A stretch of DNA of 64,000 nt from positions 2,107,651 to 2,171,650 of the forward strand of contig NZ_LMKQ01000001.1 in assembly GCF_001421565.1 (NCBI RefSeq), read 5' to 3'. Under the pieces are notes generated by a model, which was not told the origin of the DNA, did not search any database, and was given only the letters and a program-made list of their open reading frames with translations. This DNA is from Agromyces sp. Leaf222. Its GTDB lineage: Bacteria > Actinomycetota > Actinomycetes > Actinomycetales > Microbacteriaceae. The position numbers and the translations under genes were made by a program. Within the stretch, counting starts at the first letter, position 1. Each line of letters starts with the position of its first letter. This document shows, piece after piece, positions 1-10,639 of this stretch.

Positions 1-34
1 CGGCGGCGCCGCTGACGGCGATGCGGAAGCTCAT
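1..34 (-). CDS. pgi: start of glucose-6-phosphate isomerase (partial, runs off the window)
   Basis: Only the first 11 codons are in the window: an ATG read from base 34 on the minus strand, giving [11 protein letters not shown]. The ATG overlaps the tal stop codon in an ATGA junction, so the gene is translationally coupled to tal. A short N-terminus with a SGAA-type motif, directly after transaldolase, is what pgi looks like in Micrococcales pentose-phosphate clusters. The identification rests on context and eleven residues, so it is tentative. Confidence 0.45.
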   Translation of the reverse strand, partial: MSFRIAVSGAA

Positions 35-1143
35 CGCGCCGACTCCAGCGCGCCCCGGACCGTGTCGAGCAGCTCGTGCCACGAGACGATGAACTTCTCG
101 ACGCCCTCGCGCTCGAGGAGTGCCGTCACGTCGTCGTAGGAGACGCCGACCGCGGCGAGGGCGTCGAGCACCTCGGCGGCGGATGCGTAGGCGCCGGTGA
201 TGCTGTCGCCCTCGATCACGCCGTGGTCGAAGGTGGCCTCGAGGGTCTTCTCGGGCATGGTGTTCACGACGCCCTGCGCGACGAGTCCGGTCACGTAGAG
301 CGTGTCGGGCAGCGCCGGGTCCTTGACGCCCGTCGACGCCCACAGCGGGCGCTGGCGGTTCGCGCCGGCCTCGAGGAGCGCGGTGGCACGCTCGCCGCCG
401 AACTCCTGCTCGAACAGCTCGTAGGCGAGCTGGGCGTTGGCCACGCCGGCCTTGGACTTGAGGGCGAGCGCCTCGTCGGTGCCGATCGCCTCGAGGCGCT
501 TGTCGATCTCGGTGTCGACGCGCGACACGAAGAACGATGCCACCGAGTGGATGGTCGAGAGGTCGATGCCGGCCTCCTTCGCGATCTCGAGGCCCGCGAG
601 GTAGGCCGCGATGACGGCGCGGTAGCGGTCGAGGCTGAAGATCAGCGTCACGTTCACGCTGATGCCCGCGCCGATCGCGGCCGTGATGGCGGCGAGGCCC
701 TCGACGGTCGCCGGGATCTTGATCATGGCGTTGGGGCGGTCGACCTTGGCCCAGAGCGCCTTCGCCGAGGCGATGGTGCCGTCGGTGTCGTGCGCGAGGT
801 CGGGGGCGACCTCGATCGACACACGGCCGTCATAGCCCTTGCTCGCGTCGTAGACCGGGCGGAAGATGTCGGATGCCGCCCGCACGTCGTCGGTCGTGAT
901 CTCGAACACGGCGGTGTCGACGTCGGCTCCGGCGGCGGCCAGGGCTGCGACCTGGTCCGCGTACGCGGCGCCGTTCGTGAGCGCCCCGGCGAAGATCGTC
1001 GGGTTCGTGGTGACGCCGACGACGTCGCGCTCGGCGATCAGCTTCTCGAGGCCTCCGGAGGCGATGCGCTCGCGCGACAGGTCGTCGAGCCAGATGCTGA
1101 CGCCGGCTGCGGAGAGTTCGGCGGTGGGGGTGGTGGTGCTCAT
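31..1143 (-). CDS. tal: transaldolase
   Basis: Transaldolase of the non-oxidative pentose phosphate pathway; transfers a dihydroxyacetone unit from sedoheptulose-7-phosphate to glyceraldehyde-3-phosphate in the cytosol. The 370-residue length matches the long actinobacterial subfamily. The N-terminal part carries the conserved TTNPTIF segment (about residues 46-52) and the Schiff-base lysine lies in NAMIKIPAT (about residues 139-147). The ATG at 1143 has a good AAGGAGA Shine-Dalgarno 9-10 nt upstream. It lies 27 nt after tkt on the same strand and overlaps the next gene (pgi) by 4 nt, so tkt-tal-pgi is one operon. Confidence 0.97.
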   Translation of the reverse strand: MSTTTPTAELSAAGVSIWLDDLSRERIASGGLEKLIAERDVVGVTTNPTIFAGALTNGAAYADQVAALAAAGADVDTAVFEITTDDVRAASDIFRPVYDASKGYDGRVSIEVAPDLAHDTDGTIASAKALWAKVDRPNAMIKIPATVEGLAAITAAIGAGISVNVTLIFSLDRYRAVIAAYLAGLEIAKEAGIDLSTIHSVASFFVSRVDTEIDKRLEAIGTDEALALKSKAGVANAQLAYELFEQEFGGERATALLEAGANRQRPLWASTGVKDPALPDTLYVTGLVAQGVVNTMPEKTLEATFDHGVIEGDSITGAYASAAEVLDALAAVGVSYDDVTALLEREGVEKFIVSWHELLDTVRGALESAR

Positions 1144-1170
1144 GGTTCTCGGATCTCCTTCGTGTTCGCG

Positions 1171-3264
1171 TCAGGCCGACGCGAGCGATTCCTTGGCGGC
1201 GGCGACGACGGCTTCGGTCGTGATGCCGAACTCCCGGAAGAGCGTCTTGTAGTCGGCGGATGCGCCGAAGTGCTCGATGGACACGCTGCGACCGCGGTCG
1301 CCGACGTAGCGGCCCCAGCTGAGCGCGATGCCGGCCTCGACCGAGACACGCGCGGTGACGGCGGCCGGAAGCACGGACTCGCGGTACGCGGCATCCTGCT
1401 CCTCGAACCACTCGAGGCTCGGCGCCGAGACGACGCGCGCCTGGATGCCGTCGGCGGCGAGCTGCTCGCGCGCCGCGACGGCGAGCTGCACCTCGGAGCC
1501 GGTCGCGATGAGGATCACGTCGGGCGTGCCCGAGGCGGCATCGGCGAGCACGTACGCGCCCTTCGCGACGCCGTCGGTGGAGGCGAGCGCGTCGCCGGAT
1601 GCCTCGCCCTCGCCGCGTGCGAACACGGGGATGTTCTGGCGGGTCAGCGCGATGCCGACGGGGGCGTCGCGGCGCGTGAGGATCTCGAGCCAGGCGGCGG
1701 CCGTCTCGTTCGCGTCGGCCGGGCGCACGACCGTGAACCCGGGGATCGCGCGGAGCGTCGCGAGCTGCTCGATCGGCTGGTGCGTCGGGCCGTCTTCGCC
1801 GAGCGCGACCGAGTCGTGGGTCCAGACGAAGATCGAGGGCACCTTCATGAGCGCCGCGAGGCGCACTGCGGGGCGCATGTAGTCGCTGAAGATCAGGAAC
1901 GTGCCGCCGAACGGACGCGTCTTGCCGTGCAGGACGATGCCGTTGACGATGGCGCCCATGGCGTGCTCGCGGATGCCGAAGTGCAGCACGCGGCCGTACG
2001 GGTTGCCCGAGAACTCGTGCGTCGACCACTCGGCCGGGATGAACGAGGCGGCGCCGTTGATCGTCGTGAGGTTCGACTCGGCGAGGTCGGCGGAGCCGCC
2101 CCAGAACTCGGGGAGCTGCGCGGCCAGGGCGTTGATGACCTTGCCGCTCGCGGCACGGGTGGACACCTCGGTGCCGCCCTCGAACGCGGGCAGCGCGTCG
2201 GCGATGCCCTCTGGCAGTTCGCCGGCCTCGAGCCGGTCGAGGAGCTGCTTGCGCTCGGGGTTCGCGGCGGCCCATGCGTCGAACGACACCTGCCACTCGG
2301 CCTTGGCCGCGGCGCCGCGCTCGTGCGCACCGCGGGTGTGCTCGATGACGTCTTCGGCGACGACGAAGGTCGCCTCGGGGTCGAAGCCGAGCACCTCCTT
2401 CGTCGCGGCGAGCTCGGAGGCGCCGAGCGCCGAGCCGTGGATCTTGCCCGAGTTCTGCTTGCCGGGCGACGGCCAGCCGATGATCGTCTTCAGGATGATG
2501 ATCGACGGCTTCGAGGTCTCGCCCTTCGCGGCCTCGATCGCGGCGTGCAGCTCGGCGACGTCTTCGACGTACTGGCCGGTCTTCTTCCAGTCGACGGTCT
2601 GCACGTGCCATCCGTAGGCCGCGTAGCGCTCGGCCACATTCTCGGTGAAGGCGATGTTCGTGTCGTCCTCGATCGAGATCTGGTTGGAGTCGTAGATCAC
2701 GACGAGGTTGCCGAGCTGCTGGTGCCCGGCGAGCGAGGACGCCTCGCTCGTGATGCCCTCCTGCAGGTCGCCGTCGCCAGCGATCACGTACACGTGGTGG
2801 TCGAACGGGCTCGTGCCCGCCGCGGCATCCGGGTCGAACAGGCCGCGCTCGAAGCGTGAGGCGTAGGCGAAGCCGACGGCAGAGGCGAGACCCTGCCCGA
2901 GCGGGCCCGTGGTGATCTCGACGCCGTCGGTGTGGCCGTACTCGGGGTGTCCGGGGGTCTTCGAGCCCCAGGTGCGCAGCGACTTGAGGTCGTCGAGCTC
3001 GAGGCCGTCGCCGGCCAGGTAGAGCTGCACGTACTGGGTGAGCGAGCTGTGGCCCGCCGAGAGGATGAAGCGGTCGCGGCCGAGCCACTGGTGGTCGGCG
3101 GGGTCGCGGCGCATGACCTTCTGGAACAGCAGGTACGCGGCCGGAGCGAGGCTCATGGCCGTGCCGGGGTGGCCGTTGCCGACCTTCTCGACGGCGTCGG
3201 CCGCCAGGATCCGTGCGGTGTCGACAGCGCGATCGTCGATGGTCTCCCAGTTCAGGTGAGTCAC
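1171..3264 (-). CDS. tkt: transketolase
   Basis: Thiamine-diphosphate transketolase, 697 residues (family usual 660-700). Visible hallmarks are the N-terminal [13 protein letters not shown] segment, the ThDP/Mg site around [11 protein letters not shown], the middle-domain motif [16 protein letters not shown] and the C-terminal domain. It exchanges two-carbon units between sugar phosphates in the pentose phosphate pathway. The start is GTG at 3264, preceded on the minus strand by a GGAAGGAA element. It heads the tkt-tal-pgi operon; a TATACT -10 candidate lies at 3412-3417 (minus strand), giving a leader of roughly 140 nt. Confidence 0.97.
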   Translation of the reverse strand: MTHLNWETIDDRAVDTARILAADAVEKVGNGHPGTAMSLAPAAYLLFQKVMRRDPADHQWLGRDRFILSAGHSSLTQYVQLYLAGDGLELDDLKSLRTWGSKTPGHPEYGHTDGVEITTGPLGQGLASAVGFAYASRFERGLFDPDAAAGTSPFDHHVYVIAGDGDLQEGITSEASSLAGHQQLGNLVVIYDSNQISIEDDTNIAFTENVAERYAAYGWHVQTVDWKKTGQYVEDVAELHAAIEAAKGETSKPSIIILKTIIGWPSPGKQNSGKIHGSALGASELAATKEVLGFDPEATFVVAEDVIEHTRGAHERGAAAKAEWQVSFDAWAAANPERKQLLDRLEAGELPEGIADALPAFEGGTEVSTRAASGKVINALAAQLPEFWGGSADLAESNLTTINGAASFIPAEWSTHEFSGNPYGRVLHFGIREHAMGAIVNGIVLHGKTRPFGGTFLIFSDYMRPAVRLAALMKVPSIFVWTHDSVALGEDGPTHQPIEQLATLRAIPGFTVVRPADANETAAAWLEILTRRDAPVGIALTRQNIPVFARGEGEASGDALASTDGVAKGAYVLADAASGTPDVILIATGSEVQLAVAAREQLAADGIQARVVSAPSLEWFEEQDAAYRESVLPAAVTARVSVEAGIALSWGRYVGDRGRSVSIEHFGASADYKTLFREFGITTEAVVAAAKESLASA

Positions 3265-3593
3265 GAGTGGAGTGTTCCTTCCGATGGTGAGCGGCCCCGA
3301 GTTTCTCGGTCAGCCAGGGAAATCGCTGCGGCGACGTTGCCAGCCCGCGCGCACGAGCACACTCTCGGAGTGTGTGGGTCGTGAACAACGCGGGGAGGCC
3401 CGCATGCTCAAAGTATATGGAAAGGCTCAGTTTCGCGGACGTGACAGTGGGTTCACGGACCCGAGATCATCGTGTGAGGTCGCCTCATCCGGGGAAACCG
3501 CCGGGGCGCGGTCGCGGATACCGATGACGCCGGATGACATAGAATGCCGTGTGGGCCGCGTCGTGTTCGTCGCGCCCGCGCGGAAGAGGAGCG
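3265..3593. promoter_or_regulatory. divergent tkt / ctaB control region
   Basis: 329 bp without a gene between tkt (leftward) and ctaB (rightward). On the minus strand a TATACT hexamer (3412-3417) is the best tkt -10 candidate. On the plus strand TAGAAT at 3540-3545 is the best ctaB -10 candidate; the ctaB ATG then has a GAGGAG-type ribosome site just upstream. The bases around 3405-3425 are locally AT-richer than the surroundings. I see no RNA gene here. Confidence 0.4.
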
Positions 3594-4514
3594 ATGCAGG
3601 CAGCAGTTGAGACGCGGCAAGCGACGACCGAGTCGACCCTGAAGCGCAAGCTCTCGGCGTACCTGGCACTCACGAAGCCGCGCGTGATCGAGCTGCTGCT
3701 CGTGGTCACCGCGCCGACGATGATCCTGGCCCAGAACGGCCTGCCGAGCCTCTGGCTCATGGTCGCGACCCTGATCGGCGGCGCGATGAGCGCCGGATCG
3801 GCCGGCGCGTTCAACTGCTACATCGACCGCGACATCGACCGCGTCATGAAGCGCACCCAGGGTCGCCCGCTCGTCACGGGCGAGCTGTCCGACCGCGAGG
3901 CGCTCGTCTTCGCCTACGGACTGGGCATCGCGTCGATCGTGTGGCTCGGCATCTTCACGAACTGGGTCGCCGCGGCGCTCTCGCTCGCCGCGATCCTGCT
4001 GTACGTCGTCTTCTACAGCCTGATCCTCAAGCGCCGCACGGCGCAGAACATCGTGTGGGGCGGCATCGCCGGCTGCATGCCGGTGCTCATCGGCTGGGCC
4101 GCGGTCACGGGCGACCTGAGCTGGCCGCCGTTCATCCTGTTCCTCATCATCTTCCTCTGGACGCCGCCGCACTACTGGCCGCTCTCGATGAAGTACAAGG
4201 ACGACTACGCGGCCGCCGGCGTGCCGATGCTCGCGGTCGTGCGCGGTCGCGCCCAGGTCGGCCTGCAGGTCATCCTCTACGCCTGGGCGACCGTGGCGTG
4301 CTCGCTGCTGCTCATCCCCGTGGCCGGCATGGGCCTGCTCTACTCGAGCGTCGCGCTCGTCACGGGCGTGTGGTTCATCTACGAGACGCACCGCCTGTAC
4401 AACCTCGCGATCCGCCACGTGCAGGTCTCGCCGATGCGCGTCTTCCATGGCTCGATCGCCTACCTGACGCTGGTGTTCCTCGCCGTCGGCATCGATCCGC
4501 TGCTGCCGTTCTGA
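3594..4514 (+). CDS. ctaB: protoheme IX farnesyltransferase (heme O synthase)
   Basis: UbiA-family membrane prenyltransferase that adds a farnesyl group to heme b to make heme O for aa3-type cytochrome oxidase. The protein is about 306 residues with eight to nine hydrophobic segments. The first Asp-rich motif appears as [15 protein letters not shown] (near residue 80), and the [10 protein letters not shown] stretch and the second Asp-containing loop (KYKDDY) are typical. I place the start at ATG 3594 (MQAAVETRQ) because it follows GGAAGAGGAG; an upstream in-frame start at 3549 would only add a non-conserved Arg-rich tail. It converges on the carbonic-anhydrase-like gene and is divergent from tkt. 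Confidence 0.95.
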   Translation: MQAAVETRQATTESTLKRKLSAYLALTKPRVIELLLVVTAPTMILAQNGLPSLWLMVATLIGGAMSAGSAGAFNCYIDRDIDRVMKRTQGRPLVTGELSDREALVFAYGLGIASIVWLGIFTNWVAAALSLAAILLYVVFYSLILKRRTAQNIVWGGIAGCMPVLIGWAAVTGDLSWPPFILFLIIFLWTPPHYWPLSMKYKDDYAAAGVPMLAVVRGRAQVGLQVILYAWATVACSLLLIPVAGMGLLYSSVALVTGVWFIYETHRLYNLAIRHVQVSPMRVFHGSIAYLTLVFLAVGIDPLLPF

Positions 4515-4610
4515 TCCGGCCCGGTCTGATCTGATCTGGTCGACCTCCATCTCGACCTCGATCTTCGAGCGGATGTCGCGTCGACCTGATCTCGCCGATC
4601 GGATGCCGCG

Positions 4611-5216
4611 TCAGGCGTCGTCGTCGACGATGACCACGTCGTCGTCATGGGCCGCGTAGAACGCCGACTGCCGTCGGAGGATCTCGTCCATGCCCGCGGT
4701 GCGGTCGACGCCGTAGACCGTGCCAGGGAAGTCGAGGGGCCGCTGCACGGCCCAGATCTCGTCGTGGCGTTCGGGGGCGAACAGCTGCGCGGGCGTGCCG
4801 ACCGCGATCCAGCCGATGGGCACCACCGCGCCCGGCTCGAGCGTCGTGTTCACCTGGACGACGCCGTTCACGCGCACCTCGGCGCCGGCGCCGACGACCG
4901 CACCGGGGAACACGGCCGCACCGGTCGCGATGAAGGCGCCGTCGCCGATCTCGGCCCCGTTGACGTGGGCGTGCGGACCGATCATGACGTGCGAGCCGAT
5001 GATCGCGGGGTGTCCGGCCCGCCCGCGAACCACCGCGTGCTCGAGCACGACGCTCTCGGCACCGACGCGCACCCGGCCGTCCTCGGCGGTGAGCACGGCG
5101 CCGTGCATGATGCGCGCACCCGCGTCGACGACGACGTCGCCAGAGATGATCGCCCCCGGCGCCACCGTGGCCGCGGGTGAGATGAACGGGTCGCGGCCGC
5201 GATGACGGACGAGCAT
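4611..5216 (-). CDS. gamma-carbonic-anhydrase-like left-handed beta-helix protein
   Basis: A 201-residue protein with hexapeptide-repeat pattern ([IV]-G-x-x-x-x) from about residue 12 to 130, including IGSHVMIGPHAHVNG and IGDGAFIATGAAV. The histidines in GPHAHV are where zinc ligands lie in gamma-class carbonic anhydrases, but the complete three-His pattern is not certain, so enzyme activity is unproven. The C-terminal part (residues 130-201) is non-repetitive and ends in an acidic DDDVVIVDDDA tail. The start ATG at 5216 shares one base with the ctaA stop (TGATG), so it is co-translated with heme A synthase. Confidence 0.75.
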   Translation of the reverse strand: MLVRHRGRDPFISPAATVAPGAIISGDVVVDAGARIMHGAVLTAEDGRVRVGAESVVLEHAVVRGRAGHPAIIGSHVMIGPHAHVNGAEIGDGAFIATGAAVFPGAVVGAGAEVRVNGVVQVNTTLEPGAVVPIGWIAVGTPAQLFAPERHDEIWAVQRPLDFPGTVYGVDRTAGMDEILRRQSAFYAAHDDDVVIVDDDA

Positions 5217-6154
5217 CAGCGCGCGGCCGCCTCGACGGGCGCGACGGCCGCCGCGGCATCCGTCGCACTCGGGCGCTTGAGGTGCAGGATCACGACGGTC
5301 ATGGCCGCCGCGGTCAGGGCGGCGAGCACCATGTGGATGCCGACGGCGAGCGGCGGCAGGCCGTTGCGCGCCTGGTACAGGCCGACGGCGATCTGCACGA
5401 GCTCGACGCCGAGCAGCACGAGCGACCAGCGGAGCGTGGGCAGTTTCAGCGACCAGGCGCCGATCACGAGCGCGAGCGTGAGCGCGAACACCGCGTAGCC
5501 CGGCCAGGCGTGGATGTGCTCGAGGACCTCGGCATCGAAGCCGTTGCGGCCTGCGGCGGCATCTCCGGAGTGTGGGCCCGCGCCGGTGGTCAGGATGCCG
5601 AACACGATCGAGATCGCGAGGACCGCGCTCGTGGCATGGGTGAGGCCGGCGTACCACGCGGGGACCGCCCGCTCGCGGGGCCCGGGCTCGCCGTTCATGC
5701 GCACGAGGAACGCCGCCATGACGCAGACGAGCAGCAGCGACGAGACGTAGTGGAACCCGACGATGAACGGGTTGAGGCCGGTCCAGACGGTGATGCCGCC
5801 GACGAGCGCCTGGGCGACGATGCCGACGCCAACGATGAAGGACAGCGTGAACAGGTCGCGTCGTTCGGCGCGGATGCGCCACACGAGGATGAAGAGGATC
5901 AGCGCGACGATGCCGACGACGCCCGTCATGAGGCGGTTGCCGAACTCGATCAGCGAGTGGTAGCTCAGCTCTTCGGTCGGCACGAGCGACCCGGGCGTGC
6001 ACGTCGGCCAGGTGGGGCATCCGAGGCCGGAACCCGTGAGCCGCACCGCACCGCCCGTCGCGATGATCGTGGTCTGCGCGATGAACGAGAGCCACGCGAA
6101 GAAGCGGATGCGGCGGTCGACGTGCTGGGGGAGCCACGCGGTGAAGCGGTTCAC
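5216..6154 (-). CDS. ctaA: heme A synthase (COX15/CtaA family)
   Basis: Integral membrane protein of 312 residues that oxidises the C8 methyl of heme O to heme A. It shows about eight transmembrane segments in the two-fold repeated COX15 layout. The first extracytoplasmic loop has the conserved ATGGAVRLTGSGLGCPTWP stretch (near residues 33-51) with the cysteine pair typical of the type also found in Bacillus. Start is GTG at 6154. Together with ctaB, 1 kb away on the other strand, it supplies heme A to the aa3 oxidase. Confidence 0.93.
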   Translation of the reverse strand: MNRFTAWLPQHVDRRIRFFAWLSFIAQTTIIATGGAVRLTGSGLGCPTWPTCTPGSLVPTEELSYHSLIEFGNRLMTGVVGIVALILFILVWRIRAERRDLFTLSFIVGVGIVAQALVGGITVWTGLNPFIVGFHYVSSLLLVCVMAAFLVRMNGEPGPRERAVPAWYAGLTHATSAVLAISIVFGILTTGAGPHSGDAAAGRNGFDAEVLEHIHAWPGYAVFALTLALVIGAWSLKLPTLRWSLVLLGVELVQIAVGLYQARNGLPPLAVGIHMVLAALTAAAMTVVILHLKRPSATDAAAAVAPVEAAAR

Positions 6155-6224
6155 GCTGGGAGTCCTGCTCCGGGCCGGCCTGTGACGCCACTGGGAGTAC
6201 GGACCAGTGCGCGGCGCGACCCTA

Positions 6225-6230
6225 TAGACT
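6225..6230 (+). promoter_or_regulatory. candidate -10 of the suf operon promoter
   Basis: TAGACT (inside CTATAGACTT) on the plus strand in the 252-bp gap between ctaA and sufB. It would give a leader of about 170 nt before the sufB ATG. No clear TTGACA-type -35 is seen. The gap lacks a sufR gene, which in many actinobacteria occupies this place. Confidence 0.35.
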
Positions 6231-6406
6231 TGGGTGGTTGGGGAATGCCGCGAGGCGCGCGAGAGAACGCGCGATGCGGTACCCGACCATCTTAGGTTTG
6301 CATTGACGCCACCCGCACATCATCACCATCTCCACGAGCGCCTCGACTCACGAGAGGCGATGGGCCGGCCTGATAGCCGGTTGCACGGGAGGAGAAGAGG
6401 GAGAGC

Positions 6407-7825
6407 ATGACGGACGTACTGATCGATCGCCCGGAACTGGAAGGACTCGGCACGTACGAGTTCGGCTGGGCCGACTCCGACGCCGCGGGGGCTTCCGCCC
6501 GACGCGGCATCTCGCCGGAGGTCGTCGCCGACATCTCCGCGTTGAAGGCGGAGCCCGAATGGATGCTGCAGCGACGCCAGCGCGCCCTGCAGCTCTTCGA
6601 GCGCAAGCCGATGCCCACGTGGGGCGCCGATCTCTCCGAGATCGACTTCGACAACATCAAGTACTTCGTGCGCTCGACCGAGAAGCAGGCCCAGACCTGG
6701 GAAGACCTGCCCGACGACATCAAGAACACCTACGAGAAGCTCGGCATCCCCGAGGCCGAGCGCCAGCGCCTCGTCGCCGGCGTCGCCGCGCAGTACGAGT
6801 CCGAGGTGGTCTACCACCAGATCAACGAGGAGCTCGAGCGCCAGGGTGTCATCTTCATGGACACCGACACCGCGCTGAAGGAGCACCCCGAGTTCTTCGA
6901 GGAGTACTTCGGCACCGTGATCCCGGCCGGCGACAACAAGTTCGCTGCGCTGAACACGGCCGTGTGGTCGGGCGGCTCGTTCGTCTACGTGCCGCCGGGC
7001 GTCCACGTCGAGATCCCGCTGCAGGCCTACTTCCGCATCAACACCGAGAACATGGGCCAGTTCGAGCGCACGCTGATCATCGCCGACGAGGGCAGCTACG
7101 TGCACTACATCGAGGGCTGCACGGCGCCGATCTACAAGTCCGACTCGCTGCACTCGGCCGTCGTGGAGATCATCGTCAAGAAGAACGCCCGCGTTCGCTA
7201 CACGACGATCCAGAACTGGTCGAACAACGTCTACAACCTCGTCACCAAGCGGGCCACCGCCGCCGAGGGCGCCACCATGGAGTGGGTCGACGGCAACATC
7301 GGCTCCAAGGTCACCATGAAGTACCCGTCGATCTTCCTCATGGGCGAGCACGCCAAGGGCGAGACGCTCTCGGTCGCGTTCGCGGGCCCCGGCCAGCACC
7401 AGGACGCCGGCGCGAAGATGATCCACATGGCGCCGTACACGCAGTCGTCGATCGTCTCGAAGTCGATCGCGCGCGGCGGAGGCCGAGCCGGCTACCGCGG
7501 CGAGGTCCGCATCGACGCGAACGCGCACCACTCGGCGAACAGCGTCGTGTGCGACGCGCTCCTGGTCGACACGATCTCGCGGTCCGACACGTATCCGGCC
7601 ATCGACATCCGCGTCGACGACGTGAAGCTCGGGCACGAGGCGACCGTCTCGAAGGTCAGCGAGGAGCAGCTCTTCTACCTGATGAGCCGTGGCATCGACG
7701 AGACCGAGGCCATGTCGATGATCGTGCGCGGCTTCATCGAGCCGATCGCCCGCGAGCTCCCCATGGAATACGCGATGGAACTCAACAAGCTCATCGAGAT
7801 GGGCATGGAAGGATCGGTGGGCTAG
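6407..7825 (+). CDS. sufB: Fe-S cluster assembly scaffold SufB
   Basis: 472 residues, full length for SufB, the beta-helix scaffold of the SufBC2D complex on which Fe-S clusters are assembled. Diagnostic segments include [19 protein letters not shown], the IEGCTAPIY motif with the cysteine implicated in sulfur transfer, and the C-terminal [20 protein letters not shown] that contacts SufC. The ATG at 6407 follows a GGGAGGAGAAG-rich ribosome site. First gene of a five-gene operon sufB-sufD-Rieske-sufC-DUF59 with gaps of only 1-50 nt. Confidence 0.97.
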   Translation: MTDVLIDRPELEGLGTYEFGWADSDAAGASARRGISPEVVADISALKAEPEWMLQRRQRALQLFERKPMPTWGADLSEIDFDNIKYFVRSTEKQAQTWEDLPDDIKNTYEKLGIPEAERQRLVAGVAAQYESEVVYHQINEELERQGVIFMDTDTALKEHPEFFEEYFGTVIPAGDNKFAALNTAVWSGGSFVYVPPGVHVEIPLQAYFRINTENMGQFERTLIIADEGSYVHYIEGCTAPIYKSDSLHSAVVEIIVKKNARVRYTTIQNWSNNVYNLVTKRATAAEGATMEWVDGNIGSKVTMKYPSIFLMGEHAKGETLSVAFAGPGQHQDAGAKMIHMAPYTQSSIVSKSIARGGGRAGYRGEVRIDANAHHSANSVVCDALLVDTISRSDTYPAIDIRVDDVKLGHEATVSKVSEEQLFYLMSRGIDETEAMSMIVRGFIEPIARELPMEYAMELNKLIEMGMEGSVG

Positions 7826-7827
7826 CA

Positions 7828-9009
7828 GTGACCGCCCAGATGACCAGCACAGCCATGCCCACGGCAGGGCAGCACGGCCTCGTCGCCCACTCCGACGGCG
7901 CGTTCGTGCCCGTGCAGACGCGCTCCGAGCGGTTCCGCTCGGTGAACGTCGACGACTTCGCGCCCGTGAACGGCCGGGAGCACGAGTGGAAGCTCTCCCC
8001 GGTCGCCGCCTTCGCCGACCTCACCAGCGGTGAGCTCGACGGATCGCCCCTGCCGATCGAGACGACGGATGTCGCGGGCGTCGCCGTCTCGTCCATCCCG
8101 CGCGACGATGCACGCATCGGCGCGGCGGGCACGCCCGAGGATCGCGCGAGCGCGAACGCCTGGACGAACTTCGGCGAGGCGCTCCTCGTCTCGGTCACCG
8201 GCGAAGACGAGAAGGTCGCCTTCGTGACCCGCACCGGACTCGGCGATACGCCGCGCGCCGCGCACACCGTCATCGAGGCCGCACCGAACAGCCGCGGCTT
8301 CATCGTGCTCGCCGGCACGGGCGATGCTCGTCTGAGCGAGAACGTCGAGATCATCGTCGGCGACGGAGCCTCCCTCACCGTCGTCTCGCTGCAGGAGTGG
8401 AGCGACGAGGCCGTTCACCTCTCGAGCCAGTTCGCCCGCCTCGGCCGCGACTCGTTCCTGAAGCACATCGTCGTCTCCCTCGGCGGCAAGGTCGTGCGGG
8501 TGAACCCGTCGACCCACCTCGCCGAGCAGGGCGCCGACATCGAGTCGCTCGGCCTGTACTTCGCCGACGCCGGCCAGCACCTCGAGCAGCAGGTCTTCGT
8601 GCACCACGATGCGCCGCACACGAAGAGCCGCGTGACCTACAAGGGCGCGCTGCAGGGCGCCGGCGCACGCACCGTCTGGATCGGCGACGTGCTCATCGGC
8701 AACGCCGCGGTCGGCACCGACAGCTACGAGCAGAATCGCAACCTGGTGCTCACCGAGGGCACCCGCGCCGATTCCGTGCCGAACCTCGAGATCGAGACCG
8801 GCGACATCGAGGGCGCGGGGCACGCGAGTGCCACCGGCCGCTTCGACGACGAGCAGCTCTTCTACCTCATGGCGCGCGGCATCCGCGAAGACGAGGCGCG
8901 TCGCCTCGTCGTGCGCGGGTTCCTGACCGACATCGTGCAGAAGATCGGCTCCGCCGACCTCGAAGCCCGCCTCACGGCGGCGATCGAGGCCGAACTGGAA
9001 GGTCGCTGA
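7828..9009 (+). CDS. sufD: Fe-S cluster assembly protein SufD
   Basis: Paralogue of SufB, about 393 residues, forming the SufB-SufD heterodimer of the scaffold. Family features: the GDGASLTVVSLQEWSD region, the HHDAPHTKSRVTYKGAL stretch with the conserved His, and the C-terminal HASATGRFDDEQLFYLMARG motif, which mirrors that of SufB. The start is taken as GTG 7828, two bases after the sufB stop; ATG 7840, four codons further in, is a possible alternative. Confidence 0.95.
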   Translation: MTAQMTSTAMPTAGQHGLVAHSDGAFVPVQTRSERFRSVNVDDFAPVNGREHEWKLSPVAAFADLTSGELDGSPLPIETTDVAGVAVSSIPRDDARIGAAGTPEDRASANAWTNFGEALLVSVTGEDEKVAFVTRTGLGDTPRAAHTVIEAAPNSRGFIVLAGTGDARLSENVEIIVGDGASLTVVSLQEWSDEAVHLSSQFARLGRDSFLKHIVVSLGGKVVRVNPSTHLAEQGADIESLGLYFADAGQHLEQQVFVHHDAPHTKSRVTYKGALQGAGARTVWIGDVLIGNAAVGTDSYEQNRNLVLTEGTRADSVPNLEIETGDIEGAGHASATGRFDDEQLFYLMARGIREDEARRLVVRGFLTDIVQKIGSADLEARLTAAIEAELEGR

Positions 9010-9010
9010 C

Positions 9011-9337
9011 GTGGCATCCGTTCGTGTCTGCTCGATCGCCGACCTCGTCGAGAACGAGGCCTCGCGCTTCGTGCTCGAAGGCCTGCCGATCGCGGTCGTC
9101 AAGGACTCCGCGGGTGACGTGTTCGCCATCGGCGACGTGTGCACCCACGGCGACATCTCCCTCTCCGAGGGCTTCGTCGAGGACGACACCTTGGAGTGCT
9201 GGGCCCACGGTTCGAAGTTCTCGCTGAAGACCGGCAAGCCGCTCACGCTGCCCGCCTACGAACCCGTGCCCGTCTACCAGGTGCAGATCACCGACGGCGA
9301 CGTGCACATCGACCCCGCGGTCACCCTGGCCGTCTGA
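9011..9337 (+). CDS. Rieske-type [2Fe-2S] ferredoxin of the SUF operon
   Basis: A 108-residue Rieske-fold protein related to the ferredoxin component of non-heme oxygenases. The two cluster motifs are complete: C44-T-H46-G and C63-W-A-H66-G-S. The GTG start follows the sufD stop after one base. In many actinobacteria such a protein sits between sufD and sufC; it is presumably an electron carrier for cluster assembly, but its exact role is not established. No transmembrane segment or signal peptide is present, so it is cytosolic. Confidence 0.9.
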   Translation: MASVRVCSIADLVENEASRFVLEGLPIAVVKDSAGDVFAIGDVCTHGDISLSEGFVEDDTLECWAHGSKFSLKTGKPLTLPAYEPVPVYQVQITDGDVHIDPAVTLAV

Positions 9338-9387
9338 ATCAGTTTCCGGCCCGCGCGGCCGACAATCGAAAGAGAACCCCCATCACC

Positions 9388-10155
<768 letters not shown>

Positions 10156-10162
10156 GCACGAG

Positions 10163-10168
10163 TAGAAT
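10163..10168 (+). promoter_or_regulatory. internal -10 hexamer before the DUF59 gene
   Basis: TAGAAT, six bases before the ATG at 10175. The spacing would place transcription start on or next to the ATG, so the DUF59 gene could have a leaderless transcript of its own in addition to the suf polycistron. Confidence 0.4.
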
Positions 10169-10174
10169 CCGATC

Positions 10175-10504
10175 ATGGCCACCTCACTCGCACCTGAGCG
10201 CTACGACGAGGTCGAAGAGGCGTTGAAGGACGTCGTCGACCCCGAGTTGGGCGTCAACGTCGTCGATCTCGGCCTCATCTACGACCTCGGATGGGACGAC
10301 GAGAACAACGCGCTCATCATCCACATGACGCTCACGAGCGCCGGCTGCCCGCTCACCGACGTGCTCGAGGAGCAGACCGCAGAGGCGCTCGACGGGGTCG
10401 TCGAGGCATTCCGCATCAACTGGGTGTGGATGCCGCCGTGGGGCCCCGAGCGCATCACCGACGACGGGCGCGACATGATGCGCGCCCTCGGGTTCGCGAT
10501 CTGA
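10175..10504 (+). CDS. DUF59 / MIP18-family metal-sulfur cluster assembly factor (SufT-like)
   Basis: 109 residues, a complete MIP18/DUF59 domain. Visible motifs are VVDPELGVNVVDLGLIY near the N-terminus and MTLTSAGCPLTDVLEEQ with the conserved cysteine (about residue 57), followed by WVWMPPWGPERITDDGRDMMRALG. SufT-type proteins help Fe-S cluster maturation and delivery. It lies 19 nt after sufC and ends the operon. The sulfur donors SufS and SufU, which usually lie between sufC and this gene, are absent. Confidence 0.9.
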   Translation: MATSLAPERYDEVEEALKDVVDPELGVNVVDLGLIYDLGWDDENNALIIHMTLTSAGCPLTDVLEEQTAEALDGVVEAFRINWVWMPPWGPERITDDGRDMMRALGFAI

Positions 10505-10523
10505 GCGCTCCACCACGAACGAG

Positions 10524-10558
10524 GGATGCCCCGTGCAGCACGTCTGCACGGGGCATCC
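10524..10558. terminator. hairpin terminator after the suf operon
   Basis: Perfect 15-bp stem (10524-10538 with 10544-10558) and 5-nt loop CACGT, between the convergent DUF59 and M3 peptidase genes. No U-tract follows, as is common in actinobacteria. Both outer arm ends carry the GGATGCC/GGCATCC heptamer that recurs across the window. Confidence 0.8.
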
Positions 10559-10639
10559 GCCGTTTCCGGCCTTCGCGAAGCGCTCGTCTCGGCCGACGCG
10601 CTCGTGTCGGCCTCGATGGACGAGTCGGCCGAGGCTCGG

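Noticed and set aside
76..2859. Very long plus-strand open frame opposite tal and tkt
   Set aside because: Arg/Asp/Glu/Val-rich mirror of a well-identified gene pair; typical of antisense frames in 70% GC DNA.
4515..4610. Repeated CGGATGTCGCGTC / CGGATGCCGCGTC between ctaB and the carbonic-anhydrase-like gene as a terminator
   Set aside because: The copies are direct, not inverted, and no stable hairpin is seen; only a 5-bp CTCGA/TCGAG pair.
6292..6729. Minus-strand frame overlapping the start of sufB, as a possible sufR
   Set aside because: No helix-turn-helix or Fe-S cysteines; composition is that of an antisense frame over sufB.
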